Positions 9,455 to 20,116 of a DNA stretch of 64,000 nucleotides are shown here, piece by piece (position 1 is the first letter of the stretch; every line of letters starts with the position of its first letter). Origin of the DNA: JALZKA01 sp963786495 (lineage in GTDB: Bacteria; Actinomycetota; Thermoleophilia; Solirubrobacterales; 70-9); the NCBI GenBank assembly GCA_963786495.1, contig CAWAZL010000004.1, positions 62,001 to 126,000 on the forward strand. The letters run 5' to 3'. Under the pieces are notes generated by a model. It searched no databases. It was not told where the DNA came from and was given only the letters and a program-made list of their open reading frames with translations. Both the position numbers and the translations under genes were made by a program.

Positions 9455-10626
9455 TCACCACCCTTCATCTCGTCCGGCCCAAGCAGCCCAGACGTCGGCC
9501 GGAGTAGTCGACCAGGTCCGCGTCAGGCGCGGACGTTCGGCGAGGCCGCGGATGACCCGAGATGCGATCGGAAGAGCCATACCGGAGTCGGGCCGGTCGA
9601 CCGAGTTGCGGAGCTGCGACCACAACACTGGCATTGGCGCGTTGCGGGCCAGAGTCTGCAGGCGGTTGCGCGCCGCGAGGCGGCGGACCCGCTCTGAGGC
9701 CGGGCCGCCGGTGGAAGCGCCGCCGACGTGACGAACAGTGGCGGCAGGCTCATATACGCAACGCATTCCAGCCAGGCGCGCCCGCCAGCACCAGTCGAGG
9801 TCCTCGTAGTAGGCGAAATACGACTCGGCCAGGCCGCCGATCCGGGCGAACGTTTCGGCCCGGGCGGCCATCGCAGCGCCAGTCGTGGCGAAGCGCTCCG
9901 CCGAGAGGTCGAAGCGACCGTCGTCGGGAGCGCCGAAACCGTAGTCGCCTCCGAATCCGTTGGCGCTCAGGTAGGAGCCGGCATTGTTGATGAGTTCGAC
10001 CCTCCGCTGAGGGGTGACGGGCTGACCGTCGATCACCAGTTCTCGGCCCTCGACCTCCTCGGGCACGGGGATGTAAAAGGGCGCCGGTCCACTCGTCCAG
10101 CGCCAGCGTTCAGTGCTACCACCTCTGGTCTCCTCGTCGACCTTGTGGACGCCCGGGCCGGAGAGGAGTCGAGAGGGACATCGACCCCGTCGACCTCGAT
10201 CCGCCGCAACTGCCGACCGAGGGGTCTGAGATCCGGAGGGAAGACGTTCGGTTCGTCGTCGATGCTGACCTCGAGGCACGGCCGGAAGAGGGTGATCTTT
10301 GGGCCGACGGCCGCAATGGTCGGATCGGCCAGAGCGCTGGCCGCAGTCGCCGGCCACTTCGGGTCGGCGACGGCGTCGTCGTTGAGCAGCGCGACGACGT
10401 CACCCCGGGCCTTCCGGAGCCCGGCGTTTACGCCGCAGGCGAAGCCGAGGTTCTTCGGCAAGACGTGCACCGAGGCACCGCAGCGCCGTCCCACCGCGGC
10501 GACAGTTTCGCCGGGGGACCCGTTGTCGACCAGAATGACTTCGTCGGCGACCCCGACCACCGATGCCAGGCACTGCTCGAGCCACCGATGGAGCCGGTAG
10601 GAGACGACGATGACGCTCGTCGTCAT
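9455..10626 (-). CDS. GT2 glycosyltransferase (rhamnosyltransferase-like), frameshifted
   Basis: A cytoplasmic inverting transferase of the GT2 family, about 385 residues. The N-terminus MTTSVIVVSYRLHRWLEQCL leads to VDNGSPGET (donor site) and LNDDAV (DXD-like metal site). The second part holds YEDLDWCWRARLAG, the E-D-x-D-x2-x2-R motif found in WcaA/rhamnosyltransferase-like enzymes. The frame changes near 10,130; both halves are clear on either side. The ATG at 10,626 overlaps the stop of the upstream GT4 gene (ATGA), so the two are translationally coupled. A rhamnose donor would fit with the nearby RmlB, but the sugar is not shown by the sequence. Confidence 0.82.
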
Positions 10627-11710
10627 CTCCGCCGGCTCCCGTTCGTCACGTCGAAGACGTGGTCGAGGAAGATGGCGTTGGCCTTTTCGACGTCGAAGGC
10701 GGCCAGCCGCTGCCGCCCTCGCTCGATCAGTTCCGCCCGCAGCCCATCCGACGCCAACAGCTCGGCCATGACCTCGGCGGCGAGGACACGGATCCTCGCC
10801 CGGTGGCAATAGCAGGCCGGCGTCGCCCATCGTGTCCGGGATCGCGCCGAAGGCACGTGCGACGACCGGGACGTCGAACGCCATCGCCTCCAGCAGCGGG
10901 ACGCAGAATCCCTCGTGTTCGCTCATGGTGACGAACAAGTCGGCCTTGGCGTAGTACGCCGCGAGCTGCTCGGGGGTCAGCCAGCCGGTCATCTTCGCCT
11001 GGTTGAGGTTGAGCTCAGAGGAGAACGTCTGCAGGGCCTTGTGATAGGCCTCGAGGCGGGCGGGACCGAGCAGGGCGAGATGGGCGTCAGGCCGGAGGTA
11101 CGTCGTGAGGACGTGGTAGGCCTGCAGCAACAGGTCGGGGCGCTTGTGGGGCAGCAACTGGCCGACGTAGAGGACGAGTGGGCCGTCGAGCTCACCGAGG
11201 GCCTGCACTGTCGCGGCATCGGGTTTTAGGGCGCAGAGGGCGGCGACGTCGACCGGCAATGGCGAGATCCTCACATCGCGGTAGCCAAGCGCTTCGAGCT
11301 CCCTGGCGTTGTAGGCCGATACCGCCAGCGCGAGTGTCGGCCCGATCGCGCAGGACGAGCAGCTCGGACCGCCCGCCTGACAGGAGGTCGGCAAAGCCGG
11401 GGTCGAACTCCGCGAAGTATTCGGCCGGCGTGATGTTGTGGTACACGAGGATCAGGCGCTCGTGCCGGCCGAGAAGGAAGCGGACGACCTCCGGCTCTCC
11501 GATGGACAAGTGGTAGATCAGCAGGCCGTCCGGTTGGCCGTCGGCCTCGTAGGCGGTGAGGGGCCGAACCGTTTGATCGAGGCGGGGGTCCACGTACCGT
11601 GCGAAGAGACTCGATGGCCCACTTCGCTGCAGGAGTTTCTGGAATGCGAGCGCGGTGTTCGTCACCGCGTCCCCAGGTGAGGCGGAGACGATGATCTGGT
11701 GAATCTCCAC
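10623..11710 (-). CDS. GT4 glycosyltransferase, frameshifted
   Basis: GT-B fold retaining glycosyltransferase, about 360 residues. It starts with GTG at 11,710 and reads MEIHQIIVSASPGDAVTNTA, then YHNITPAEYF, a motif it shares with the GT4 gene at 32,675-33,754. The donor domain has LVLYVGQLLPHKRPDLLLQA and MSEHEGFCVPLLEAMAFDVPV, the E-x7-E element of GT4. Frame changes are needed near 11,350 and 10,800. The start codon shares a base with the stop of the helical protein upstream, and the stop shares ATGA with the GT2 gene downstream, so three genes form one minus-strand operon. Confidence 0.8.
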
Positions 11711-12216
11711 TACGCCTCGGGTTCCTCCGGTCCTACCCGGCGATCGGCGAACCCCGCCGAGGTCAATATGCGCTCCTGGGAGGCCTGGCGCTCATACAGG
11801 GCGTCGAGGCTGTGAGCGACGTCCACTTGGATCCGCCGGTCGAGTTCCTGGATTGCAGCCGCCAGTGCCTCGAGTGCGTCCTGGACCGGCCGGGCGAACG
11901 CTTCGACCTCTTGGAGGGCGCCCTGGGTCTGCCGGCTCACGATCCTCGCCACGGCCTTGTGGAGGAGCTCACCGCCCGGGAGCGCCGACGTTGCCGGGAT
12001 CCGCTTGGCTTCGAGCGGGAGGGCGCTCCGAGCGGCGCGAACCGGCCCCTCGATATCCGGAAGGTCCCGCGGCCCTCGCCGCTGGTGGAGGATCCGGCGG
12101 AAGTGGGCCGTCATCTCCTCTTCCAGGTCGGGGGGATAGGCGCCGGACCGGCGACGCTCATCGACACGATCCCGGAGCCGGGCTACCAGCTCGTCGACCT
12201 CGCTCGCCTCGTCCAC
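11710..12216 (-). CDS. Helical accessory protein of glycan clusters, unknown function
   Basis: 168 residues with a GTG start. The first 50 residues are charged and helical (EVDELVARLRDRVDERRRSG, then DLEEEMTAHFRRILHQR); the second half has a long predicted helix or coiled coil around DALEALAAAIQELDRRIQVDV. No enzyme motif is visible. Proteins that start this way sit next to glycosyltransferases and methyltransferases in actinobacterial surface glycan loci, and in some the segment is fused to them; here it is separate and coupled to a GT4 gene by a one-base overlap. A role as a scaffold or membrane-association segment is an inference from position only. Confidence 0.6.
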   Translation of the reverse strand: MDEASEVDELVARLRDRVDERRRSGAYPPDLEEEMTAHFRRILHQRRGPRDLPDIEGPVRAARSALPLEAKRIPATSALPGGELLHKAVARIVSRQTQGALQEVEAFARPVQDALEALAAAIQELDRRIQVDVAHSLDALYERQASQERILTSAGFADRRVGPEEPEA

Positions 12217-12242
12217 GAACTGGATCGTAGTAAACAGGGGCC

Positions 12243-13224
12243 GTGAAGCTCCTGATCACAGGCGGGGCCGGATTCATCGGCGCCAACTTCGTCCAACACA
12301 CGGTCGAGGCCCACCCGGGCTACGACGTGGTGGTGGTCGATGCCTTCACCTATGCCGGGCACCGTTCCAGCCTCGCCCCGGTCGCCGAGCAGATCACCGT
12401 CGTCGAAGCCGACATCTGCGACGAGGCGGCCATGGACGACGCCATCGTGGGCTGTGACGTCGTCGTCCACTTCGCCGCCGAGTCGCATGTCGACCGCTCC
12501 ATCGACGACCCGGGACCCTTCCTTCGGACCAACATCCTCGGGACGGAAACGCTCCTACGGATGGCCCGCAAACACCGTGTCGGGCGGTTCCACCACATCT
12601 CCACCGACGAGGTCTTCGGCGCGCTGACGCTCGACGGCGGCCTGTTCGACGAGGACACGCCGTACTCCCCCCGCAGCCCCTACGCCGCCAGCAAAGCGGC
12701 CAGCGACCATCTCGTGCGGGCCTACGGCGACACCTACGGGCTGCCGTTCACGATCACGAACTGCTCCAACAACTACGGCCCGTACCACCTGCCGGAGAAG
12801 GCCATCCCGCTGTTCATCACCAACGCCCTCGACGGGAAGACCCTGCCCCTCTACGGCGACGGGCGGTCGGTGCGGGACTACCTCTACGTGACGGACCACT
12901 GCCGGGCCATCGACCTCGTGCTCCACTCCGGCAAGGAGGGCGCGCACCTACTGCGTGGGCGGCGGCGCCGAACGGGACGGTGTCGCCCTGGCCGAGACGA
13001 TCCTCGGCCTCCTCGATCTCCCCCGCGACCGGATCGAGTTCGTGGCCGACCGGCCGGGCCACGACCGGCGCTACGCCATCGACGCCAGCCGGATCCGGCG
13101 AGGAACTGGGTTGGGAGCCAGCGTCACGTTCGAGGAGGGCATCGCGGCCACCATCGCCTGGTACCAGACGAACGAGGACTGGTGGCGCCCGATCAAGGAC
13201 CGGACGCAGATCATTACCTGGTGA
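12243..13224 (+). CDS. rmlB: dTDP-glucose 4,6-dehydratase, frameshifted near the 3' end
   Basis: Converts dTDP-glucose to dTDP-4-keto-6-deoxyglucose, the precursor of rhamnose and other deoxy sugars. The extended SDR features are clear: ITGGAGFIGANF at residues 5-16 (NAD binding), HFAAESHVDRSI, THE-type region STDEVFG, and the catalytic YxxxK in YAASKAASD. Length is about 327 residues, normal for RmlB. A shift near 12,945 and a compensating pair near 13,095 and 13,120 are needed; the expected RxELGWEP segment is seen only in the alternative frame between the last two. The start is GTG, and only 26 bases separate it from the divergent helical-protein gene, so both promoters must lie very close together or inside the genes. 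RmlA, RmlC and RmlD are not in this window. Confidence 0.88.
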
Positions 13225-13243
13225 ATCAGCATCACCTGGTAGA

Positions 13244-15537
13244 TCAGCGGACAGCCAGGCCGACGATCGGGCGGTTGAGAGGGACGCCGCCCAGGCCGCC
13301 CAGGTAGAGCGCGCCGCCGAAGTTGTAGACGCTCCCGTCGTTGCCGACGATCCAGTAGCCGTTGCCGGTCGGGGTCGGGGCCAGGCCGATCACGGTCCCG
13401 GCGGTCGTGCCGGTCGGCGCGCCGTAGAAGGCCGATCCGCCATAGGCGAAGACACCGCCGTCGGAGGCCACCATCCAGTAGCCGTCGCCGTCGGGCGAGG
13501 GGGCCAGGTCGACGATGGGCCGGTTCAGCCTGAGGCTCGCCGGTGGAGCCGAAGAATCGGGCGTCGCCGAAGGCGAAGATGCCCACCGTCCGACGCCACC
13601 AGCCAGTAGCCCCGCCCGCTGGGCGTCGGCGCCATGCCCACGATCGGCTTGTTCAGCCGGATGCCGCCGGTCGAGCCGAAGAAGGCGGCGTCGCCGAAGG
13701 CGAAGATCCCACCGTCGGACGCCACCAGCCAGTAGCCCTTCCCGCTGGGGGTCGCGGCCATCCGCACGATCGGCTTGTTCAGCGGCGAGGTTGCCGGTCG
13801 AGCCGAAGAACTTGGCGTCGCCGAAGGTGAAGATGCCGCCGTCGGACGCCACCAGCCAGTAGCCCTTCCCGGTCGGGGTGGCGGCCAGCCCGACGATCGG
13901 CTTGTTGAGGGGGATCCCTCCGGTCGAGCCGAGGAAGGCGGCGTTCCCGTAGCTGAAGATGCCGCCGTCGGATGCCGCCAGCCAGTAGCCCTTCCCCGTC
14001 GCGCCGCCGGCGATCGACGTGGCGGTGATCTGGCCCGCGCTCGGCACGGCCTGGAGCGGCCCGGCGGCCGGGCCGGCCACTGCCCGGCCGACGTTGATCT
14101 CGCCGGCGGCGAAGTCGACGCCGGTGCCGGGGACCGAGTCGGCCGTGCTCATCAGCCGGGCGGCGACCTGCTGGGCGGAGAGCCTGGGGTTCAGCGCCCA
14201 CACCAGGGCGGCGGCGGCCGAGACGATGGGGGTGGCGAAGGACGTGCCGTCGGGTGTCACCCAGCAGTTCCCGTCCCCGCAGGGGGTCGCCAGCGTGAGG
14301 ACCCCGACGCCGGGGGCGGCGATGTCGACCCAGGGGCCGTGGCGGGCGAACTTGGCCGATCTGTCGCCGTCGGCGGTGTCGACCGCCGTCACCGAGAGCA
14401 CGCCCTCGTAGGCGGCCGGGTACGTCGGGGCGGTGTCCCACTGGTTGCCGGCCGCCGACACGACGAGCTTGCCCTTGTTCTGGGCGTACTTGATGGCGTC
14501 CTCGAGCGTCTGGCTCGACTTGGCGTTGGCGCAGGAGGAGCCCTCCTCGGGCTTGCAGGGCTCCTGCTGGAGGGACAGGTTGATGATCTTCACGCCCGGG
14601 TAGTCGGCCGCGTAGCGGATCCCGGCGGCGATCTGGCTGGACAGCCCACCGCCCTCGTGGTCGAGCACCCGGACGGAGAGCACCTTGGTGTCCCACCCAG
14701 ACCGGCGATCCCGATGCCGTTGTTGGGGGTGGCGGCGATGATGCCGGCCACGGCGGTGCCGTGCCCCTCGGGGTCGGGCGTGTTGTCGGGCGCGGCAATC
14801 CCCCGACGCTGCCGGGGTTCCGGACACAGGTGAAGTTCGGCCCGGTGATGACCTTACCGGCGAGGTCCGGGTGGGTGGCGTCGACGTCGGTGTCGACCAC
14901 GGCCACGAGCATGTTGGGGTCGCCGTGGGTCGCCGCCCAGGCCTGGGTGGCGCCGATGTGCATGAAGTCCGACTGGCTGTAGATCCGGTTGGTGGCGCCG
15001 CCGTCGAACGTCAGGGGGCAGCCGGCGAAGCACCGCTCGTTGACCGGCGACGGGTCGGCGCCGGCCGCGGACCCGATGGGCACGTCGGACGGCACCAACG
15101 GATCGGGGTCGGTGCCGGCAAGTTCGGCGGAGGTGAAGCGGAGGTCCTCCTCCACCGCGGCCACCGACCGGTTCTCCTTCAGGCGCCGCGCCGCCTCCGC
15201 TCCCTGGCCCTTGGGGACGTCGACCCGGAACTCTCCCGGTCGTACCCTCCCGCCGCGACGGCCGCCGACGGAGGCGGCGACGGCGTCCTCGTCGTCACCG
15301 GCCTTGGCCATCCGCACGACGAGGTGGTCGTGGGTGTCGGCCGCCTTCTTGCGGGCCGCTTTGACCGGCTTGGCCTTCGCCCGGCCCTTCCGGACCGGCC
15401 GTCGTCGGACGCGATGGCCGGCACCAGCCCGGCACCCGCCAGCAGCCCGACGAGGGCGGGGCGAGCGCGGCGCGGCGGCGCTCGGTGCGCCCTCCAGCCA
15501 CGGTCCGGTGAACCACGGTGATGGTGCCTCCCAGCAC
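13244..15537 (-). CDS. Secreted S8 subtilisin-like protease with C-terminal GYWLVASDGG repeats, frameshifted
   Basis: The ATG at 15,537 gives a basic N-terminus and then a hydrophobic signal segment (ALVGLLAGAGLVPAIA). An I9-like propeptide follows (HLVVRMAKAGDDEDAV ... SVAAVEEDLRF). The catalytic triad is complete: Asp in AVVDTDVDATHPDLAG, His in GHGTAVAGIIAATPNN (visible in the third frame near 14,750), and Ser in PDGTSFATPIVSAA. After the protease domain come about seven copies of a 42-residue repeat, unit form GYWLVASDGGIFTFGDA then FFGSTG, LNKP and VGLAATP. Shifts are needed near 15,470, 15,400, 14,810, 14,700, 13,790 and 13,550. The gene is the last of three minus-strand genes that share this repeat. 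It would act outside the cell. Confidence 0.85.
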
Positions 15538-15594
15538 GGCGACGCGTCGCGGGTTGCGCAGCCGATCGGAACCCAGCCTCGGCCGCCGAAGTGC

Positions 15595-17799
15595 TCAAAC
15601 CGAACGAGGGGGACGGTTGGAGCGAAGGCGACCGCGCTGGACAACTCTTACGAGGGACACGGTCATATTCGTCACGGTGCGGGGTGATTCCCCCCGTCGC
15701 CGGCGGTGAGTTAGCGCTTCGCCTGGGAGGAGCTGGGAGGCGGTCGGAGCGGCCTTGACGTCGAGGCCGACCACGCCGCCCTTGTAGCCCGGCACGGCGT
15801 CGGGGACCCCGCCCAGCACCGGGGCGTCGCCGTAGCTCGCCACCGCGCCGTTGGTCCCGACGATCAGGTAGCCGCCGCCGGTGCGGGTGGGCCGCATGGC
15901 CACCGCCCCGGTGGTGATGCGGGACCCGGGGAGTGACCCGAAGTAGCCGGCGTCGCCGAAGCTGAACAGGCCTCCGTCGGCGCCCAGGAGCCAGTAGCCC
16001 TTCCCGCTCGGCGTCGGCGCCATCCCCACCACCGGCTTGTTGAGCTTGATCGCCCCGGTCGAGCCGAAGAACTCGGCGTCGCCGAAGGAGAAGATCCCGC
16101 CGTCCGACGCCACCAGCCAGTAGCCCTTCCCGCTGGGCGTCGGGGCCATCCCCACCACCGGCTTGTTGAGCTTGATCGCCCCGGTCGAGCCGAAGAACTC
16201 GGCGTCGCCGAAGGAGAAGATCCCGCCGTCCGTGGCCACGAGCCAGTAGCCCTCGCCGAGCTTCGTGGTGGCCATGCCCACCACCGGCTGGTTCAGTTTG
16301 AGGGCGCCGGTGGATCCGAAGAACCCGGCGTCGCCGAAGGAGAAGATCCCGCCGTCGGCGGCGACGAGCCAGTAGCCGGCGCCCTTGGGAGTGGCGGCCA
16401 GGCCGAGAATGGGCGAGTTGAGCCGGATCGCGCCGGTCGAGCCGTAGAACTTGGCCTCACCGAAGCTGAAGATGCCGCCGTCGGCGCCGACGACCCAGTA
16501 GCCGGACAGGCCGCCGCTCGGGTTGTTGACGACCCGGAACCAGTCGGAGCGCAACCCGTCGGGCCGGCTGCCCGGGGAGTACGACCACAGGCCCCGCATA
16601 TCGGCGCCCGAGAGGGTCGCCTTGCCCTTGCTGCCCCGGAGCACGACCTCGAGGACCCGGCCGCCCATGCTGCCGAGCCCGTTGCGCTTCGTGACGTCGA
16701 CCGACAGGAGCGAGCCGATCTGGGGGTTCGCCGTCTCGAGGACGGCGACGGGGATCCGGGCCGACCAGTTGGCGCTGGGGTTCGAGTCGACCGCGTCGCC
16801 TTCGTCGGGCACCGCCGGGAAGGTCCCGCCGGCGGTGTAGCCGCCGGTCGACGAGGAGAACTCGGTGCGGGCCACCGACCCGTCGCCGACGAAGACACGG
16901 ATCTGGCCGGCGGTGTCGTCGACGGCCTGGTTGGTGGTGGCGGCCTCGAGCTCGTTGAACGTCGCGCCGTCCTGGGTAGCTTTACCGCCGTAGACCTGGC
17001 AGCTCGTCGTGTCGCACGTCTTCGCCCATTCGGAGCGGCGCTCCGCCCAGGCGTAGGAGCGGGCGGCCACCGCCTGGGCCCGCAGGGCGTGCATCCCCGC
17101 ACCGGCGCCGGATGTGCCCCAGCTCGACGGCGACTCCCGGGGCACGACGCCTTTGATGTAGCCCTCCAGCGAGACCTTGTTGACCGCCCGCGAGGTGATC
17201 GTGTTGGCAGCATCCCGGCCCTCCAGGGCCACCACTTCGCCTCGGAGCCACCGCCGGGTGCCGCTGAGCTCGCAGACCTGGAGCATCTCGGAACGGTCGT
17301 TGGTGCGGGGGTCGGCGGGCGAGAAGACGACGGGGCCGATGACGGGTGAGGTCGTGATCTTCTGCCAGCCGCCGGGGCCGCCGGAGCAGTCAGTGCCGGC
17401 GTACACGTCGTAGAGGTTGGTCCCCACCTTGCGGGCCAGCAGCGCCGCGAACTGCTGGTTGGGGCGGACGCTGGTCCGAAGGTGGCCCTTCTCTTGATTC
17501 ACGATGACGTCGATGCCGTCGAGCTTCGTCAGGTGCACCGTGATGTCGTCGTTGGGCGCGGTGCCCATCCTCGTGCCGCCGTAGTAATGGTCGAGGATCC
17601 GCTGGTAGCTCCAGCCCTTCAGGGCGTAACCCAGCGATCCGAACTGGCCCATGCCGCGGCCGTGACCGTAGCCGTGGCCGACGAGCTCGACCGTCGGCCC
17701 GGGGAACGCCCCCGCCGGGCGGGCGCCGACGGCCAGGACGCCGGACATGGCGACCACGGACGCCGTGAGCGCCCGGAACAGCCGATGCCGCCCGGTCAT
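15595..17799 (-). CDS. Secreted SpoIID/LytB-domain protein with C-terminal GYWLVASDGG repeats
   Basis: One open frame, up to 734 codons. A signal peptide (FRALTASVVAMSGVLAVGA, cut after GAFP or near it) is followed by the SpoIID core: GHGYGHGRGMGQFGSLGYA, SLEGYIKGVVPRES, ALRAQAVAARSYA and FSSSTGGYTAGG. SpoIID proteins are lytic transglycosylases, and related LytB proteins enhance amidases, so a role in peptidoglycan remodelling is likely. From about residue 430 to 690 there are six to seven 42-residue repeats. The last 38 codons are arginine-rich and overlap the leader of the next gene; a one-base shift would instead end the protein with SSSQAKR and a TAA at 15,711, which looks more natural. 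Its ATG overlaps the stop of the amidase gene upstream by four bases. Confidence 0.85.
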   Translation of the reverse strand: MTGRHRLFRALTASVVAMSGVLAVGARPAGAFPGPTVELVGHGYGHGRGMGQFGSLGYALKGWSYQRILDHYYGGTRMGTAPNDDITVHLTKLDGIDVIVNQEKGHLRTSVRPNQQFAALLARKVGTNLYDVYAGTDCSGGPGGWQKITTSPVIGPVVFSPADPRTNDRSEMLQVCELSGTRRWLRGEVVALEGRDAANTITSRAVNKVSLEGYIKGVVPRESPSSWGTSGAGAGMHALRAQAVAARSYAWAERRSEWAKTCDTTSCQVYGGKATQDGATFNELEAATTNQAVDDTAGQIRVFVGDGSVARTEFSSSTGGYTAGGTFPAVPDEGDAVDSNPSANWSARIPVAVLETANPQIGSLLSVDVTKRNGLGSMGGRVLEVVLRGSKGKATLSGADMRGLWSYSPGSRPDGLRSDWFRVVNNPSGGLSGYWVVGADGGIFSFGEAKFYGSTGAIRLNSPILGLAATPKGAGYWLVAADGGIFSFGDAGFFGSTGALKLNQPVVGMATTKLGEGYWLVATDGGIFSFGDAEFFGSTGAIKLNKPVVGMAPTPSGKGYWLVASDGGIFSFGDAEFFGSTGAIKLNKPVVGMAPTPSGKGYWLLGADGGLFSFGDAGYFGSLPGSRITTGAVAMRPTRTGGGYLIVGTNGAVASYGDAPVLGGVPDAVPGYKGGVVGLDVKAAPTASQLLPGEALTHRRRRGESPRTVTNMTVSLVRVVQRGRLRSNRPPRSV
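16019..16232 (-). repeat. Near-identical tandem copies of the 126-base repeat unit
   Basis: Within the SpoIID-domain gene two neighbouring 126-base units are the same over about 88 bases (from 16,019 and from 16,145), and differ at only a few positions over the rest. Each unit encodes 42 residues. Other units in the three neighbouring genes are clearly related but more divergent, so these two are a recent duplication or a product of gene conversion. Such tandem identity is also a place where a short-read assembly can gain or lose a unit. Confidence 0.8.
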
Positions 17800-19795
17800 G
17801 GCGCCAGGACGAGATCGACGGCGGACCGGGGCGGCCGCTGCGACGTGTCGGCCCCGAGGAACCGGGCATCGCCGAAGATGGCAATGCCGCCGTTGGCGTC
17901 GGCGATGTAGTAGCCCTTGCCGGTCCGCGTCGACCGCATCTGCACCGCCCCGGAGTACTTCTCGGGCTTGGCCGCCGCCACGCTGCCGAAGTACGGCACA
18001 CCGAAGGCGAACAGGCCGCCGTCCGACGCCACCAGCCAGTAGCCCTTGCCGGTCGGGTTGGGGGCCATCGACACCACGGGCTTGTTGAGCGTCAGCGCGC
18101 CGGTGGAGCCGTAGAACACGGCGTCGCCGAAGGCGAAGATGCCGCCGTCGGACGCCACCAGCCAGTAGCCCTTGCCCGAGGGCGTCGACGCCATGCCGAC
18201 CACCGGCTTGTTCAGTTTGATACTGCCGGTCGAGCCGTAGAACTTGGCATCACCGAAGGAGAAGATCCCCCCGTCGGTGGCCACGAACCAATACCCCTTG
18301 CCGGTGGGGGTGGGCGCCATCCGCACGACCGGCTTGTTCAGTTTGATGTCGCCGGTCGAGCCGTAGAACTTGGCGTCGCCGAAGGAGAAGACACCTCCGT
18401 CGGAGCCCAGCAGCCAGTAGCCCTCACCCGACGCGGTGGGGGCCATGCCGACGATGGCGCCCGACAGGGCCGTACCGCCCATCGAGCCGAGTGGCTCGGC
18501 GCTGCCGAACGGCAGCACCCGGCCGTCGGCCGTGGCCGTCCAGTAGCCGTTGGTGGGGCCGGTGACAGCCGTCACGAATTTGGCCACCTCGTCCCGGATC
18601 CCCGGAAGGAGCGGGTAGAGGCGATCACCGGGGCAGGCGGTCTGGCCGGCGTCGCGGTGGCCCCCCAGGTTGGGGAAGGTCGAGACGACCCCGTCGCTGC
18701 TGGTGAACTGGTCCTTGGCCAGCACGTCGATGCCGTGGCGGTCGGCCTTCCAGGCCATCAGCCTGACCAGCGCCTCGCGGGCATCATCGGTGGGCTCGCC
18801 GTAGGCTGAAGTCGCCCAGCATGGCCACGCCGGCCGAGCCGGCGTTGTGGTTGAGGACGTGGGCGCCCACGACGCCGTTGTCGTTGAGGTCTTCGCCGGT
18901 CGGCTTCTCGCCGGCCTTGTAGTCGCGGGCCCAGCGACCCTCGTAGACGCGGCCCTGGGCGTCGATCAGGAAGTTGTAGCCGATGTCGTCCCAGCCATTG
19001 CCCTGCACGTGGTAGGCGTAGATCGCCCGGACGGTGGCCGCCGGGTCAGGGTCCTGACCGTCGGTGACGGTGTGGTGCACGAAGAGCTTGTTGATCGGCG
19101 CGTACTTCTGGTCGTTCTTTCTGATCGACTCGTCGGCGCCCCACCCGGCCCGGGTGATGATGTCGGGCTGCGCGACCTTCGGCTTGGACTTGCCGGTCGT
19201 GGTGGTCGTGGACGAACCCGCCTTGGTCGTGGTGGTCGAAGACGATGGCTGGGCGGCATCGGGGCCGCGGTCCTCGCCACCGTCGGACGGTGGGCCCTCA
19301 TCGTCCTCGGCGGCGCTGGCCGGGGCGGCGGTGGCCAGCCGGCGGCTGCGCGGCCCGCGCTGCGTGTCGATGGCCACGAGCTCGACGTCGCGGGCGTCGC
19401 CGGTCGCCCGCACCTGAGCGTGCGTGGCGCCCTGTGCCCGGATGAGCTCCGACAGGATCGGCCCGCCGTCGCCGTCTTCGAGGTCATGGGCGACGGGCAT
19501 GGCCCGCCAGGGCCCCCAGGCCCCGTCGGGGCCGGCCAGGCGGATATCGACGGCGGCGTCCTCGCTCCCAACCCAGCGGACCCCGAGGTGCGACAACGGG
19601 AAGGGGCTGTCGAGCACCGGCCCCGGAGCCGCAGGGACCTCCGGGAGAGCGGCGGCTGACCCGGGCGGCGGACGTTACGGAGGCGGGGAGAAAGGCGAAG
19701 CGGGTCTTTGGCTCACCCTCCGCCATGCGGATCGGGGCCAGCACGGCGAAACCGGCCACGGCGGCCACCGCCCCAGCACGAATTGCGCGTCTCAA
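17796..19795 (-). CDS. Secreted PGRP-type N-acetylmuramoyl-L-alanine amidase with C-terminal GYWLVASDGG repeats, frameshifted
   Basis: Cuts the bond between muramic acid and the peptide stem. A TTG start at 19,795 gives a short signal peptide (RAIRAGAVAAVAGFAVLAP). A Ser/Thr-rich linker with TTTTKAGSSTTTTT separates an N-terminal beta domain from the Amidase_2/PGRP domain. Zinc ligands are visible as His in FVHHTVTDG, and His and Cys in GGHRDAGQTACPGD; YNFLIDAQGRVYEGRW and AGSAGVAMLGDFS are typical PGRP strands. The last 250 residues are about six 42-residue repeats. Shifts near 19,640 and 18,790 must be bridged. It is the first of the three minus-strand wall genes and overlaps the next by four bases. 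Confidence 0.87.
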
Positions 19796-20116
19796 GGCAT
19801 CACTCTCTCGTCACGATGGTGGCGCAAGTGACTCATGGTGGACCACTCTAAGAGCCAGCCACCTCCAGCGGGGTGACAGCGGACCTCGTACAGCGTTTCC
19901 TGGCTCAGGCTAGGCGCGACCTGTCCCGCTTCGTGAAGTTTGGGGTGGTGGCCGGACTAGCCTTTATTTTCCAAATGGCACAACCTGCTGCGGTACTGCG
20001 CACCTTCACCCATCGAACGACGTTGCTGGGGCAGCGTCCAGGAGATCGCCGCCCACCGTGAGCTCCTCCTCAACCTGGTTCGCCTCGAGCTCAAGGCGAA
20101 GTACAAGGCGAGTGCG
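19796..20116. other. 321-base gap between the amidase gene and the second exporter
   Basis: No independent gene is convincing here. The frame of the permease downstream is open from 19,961 and its translation looks coding from about 20,045 (EIAAHRELLLNLVRLELKAKY), but no ATG, GTG or TTG lies in that frame before 20,117. The gap must hold the promoters of both divergent units. I see no clear promoter boxes or palindrome. Confidence 0.4.

Noticed and set aside
12243..13224. A full dTDP-rhamnose pathway
   Set aside because: Only RmlB is present; no RmlA, RmlC or RmlD gene can be recognised.
18847..19659. A long plus-strand open frame over the amidase gene
   Set aside because: It is antisense to a clear PGRP domain with zinc ligands and has a valine/glycine-rich composition typical of shadow frames in GC-rich DNA.
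13244..19795. Regular DNA repeats that might be a CRISPR array or satellite
   Set aside because: The period is 126 bases and stays in frame with a clear protein repeat (GYWLVASDGG); there are no unique spacers between short repeats.
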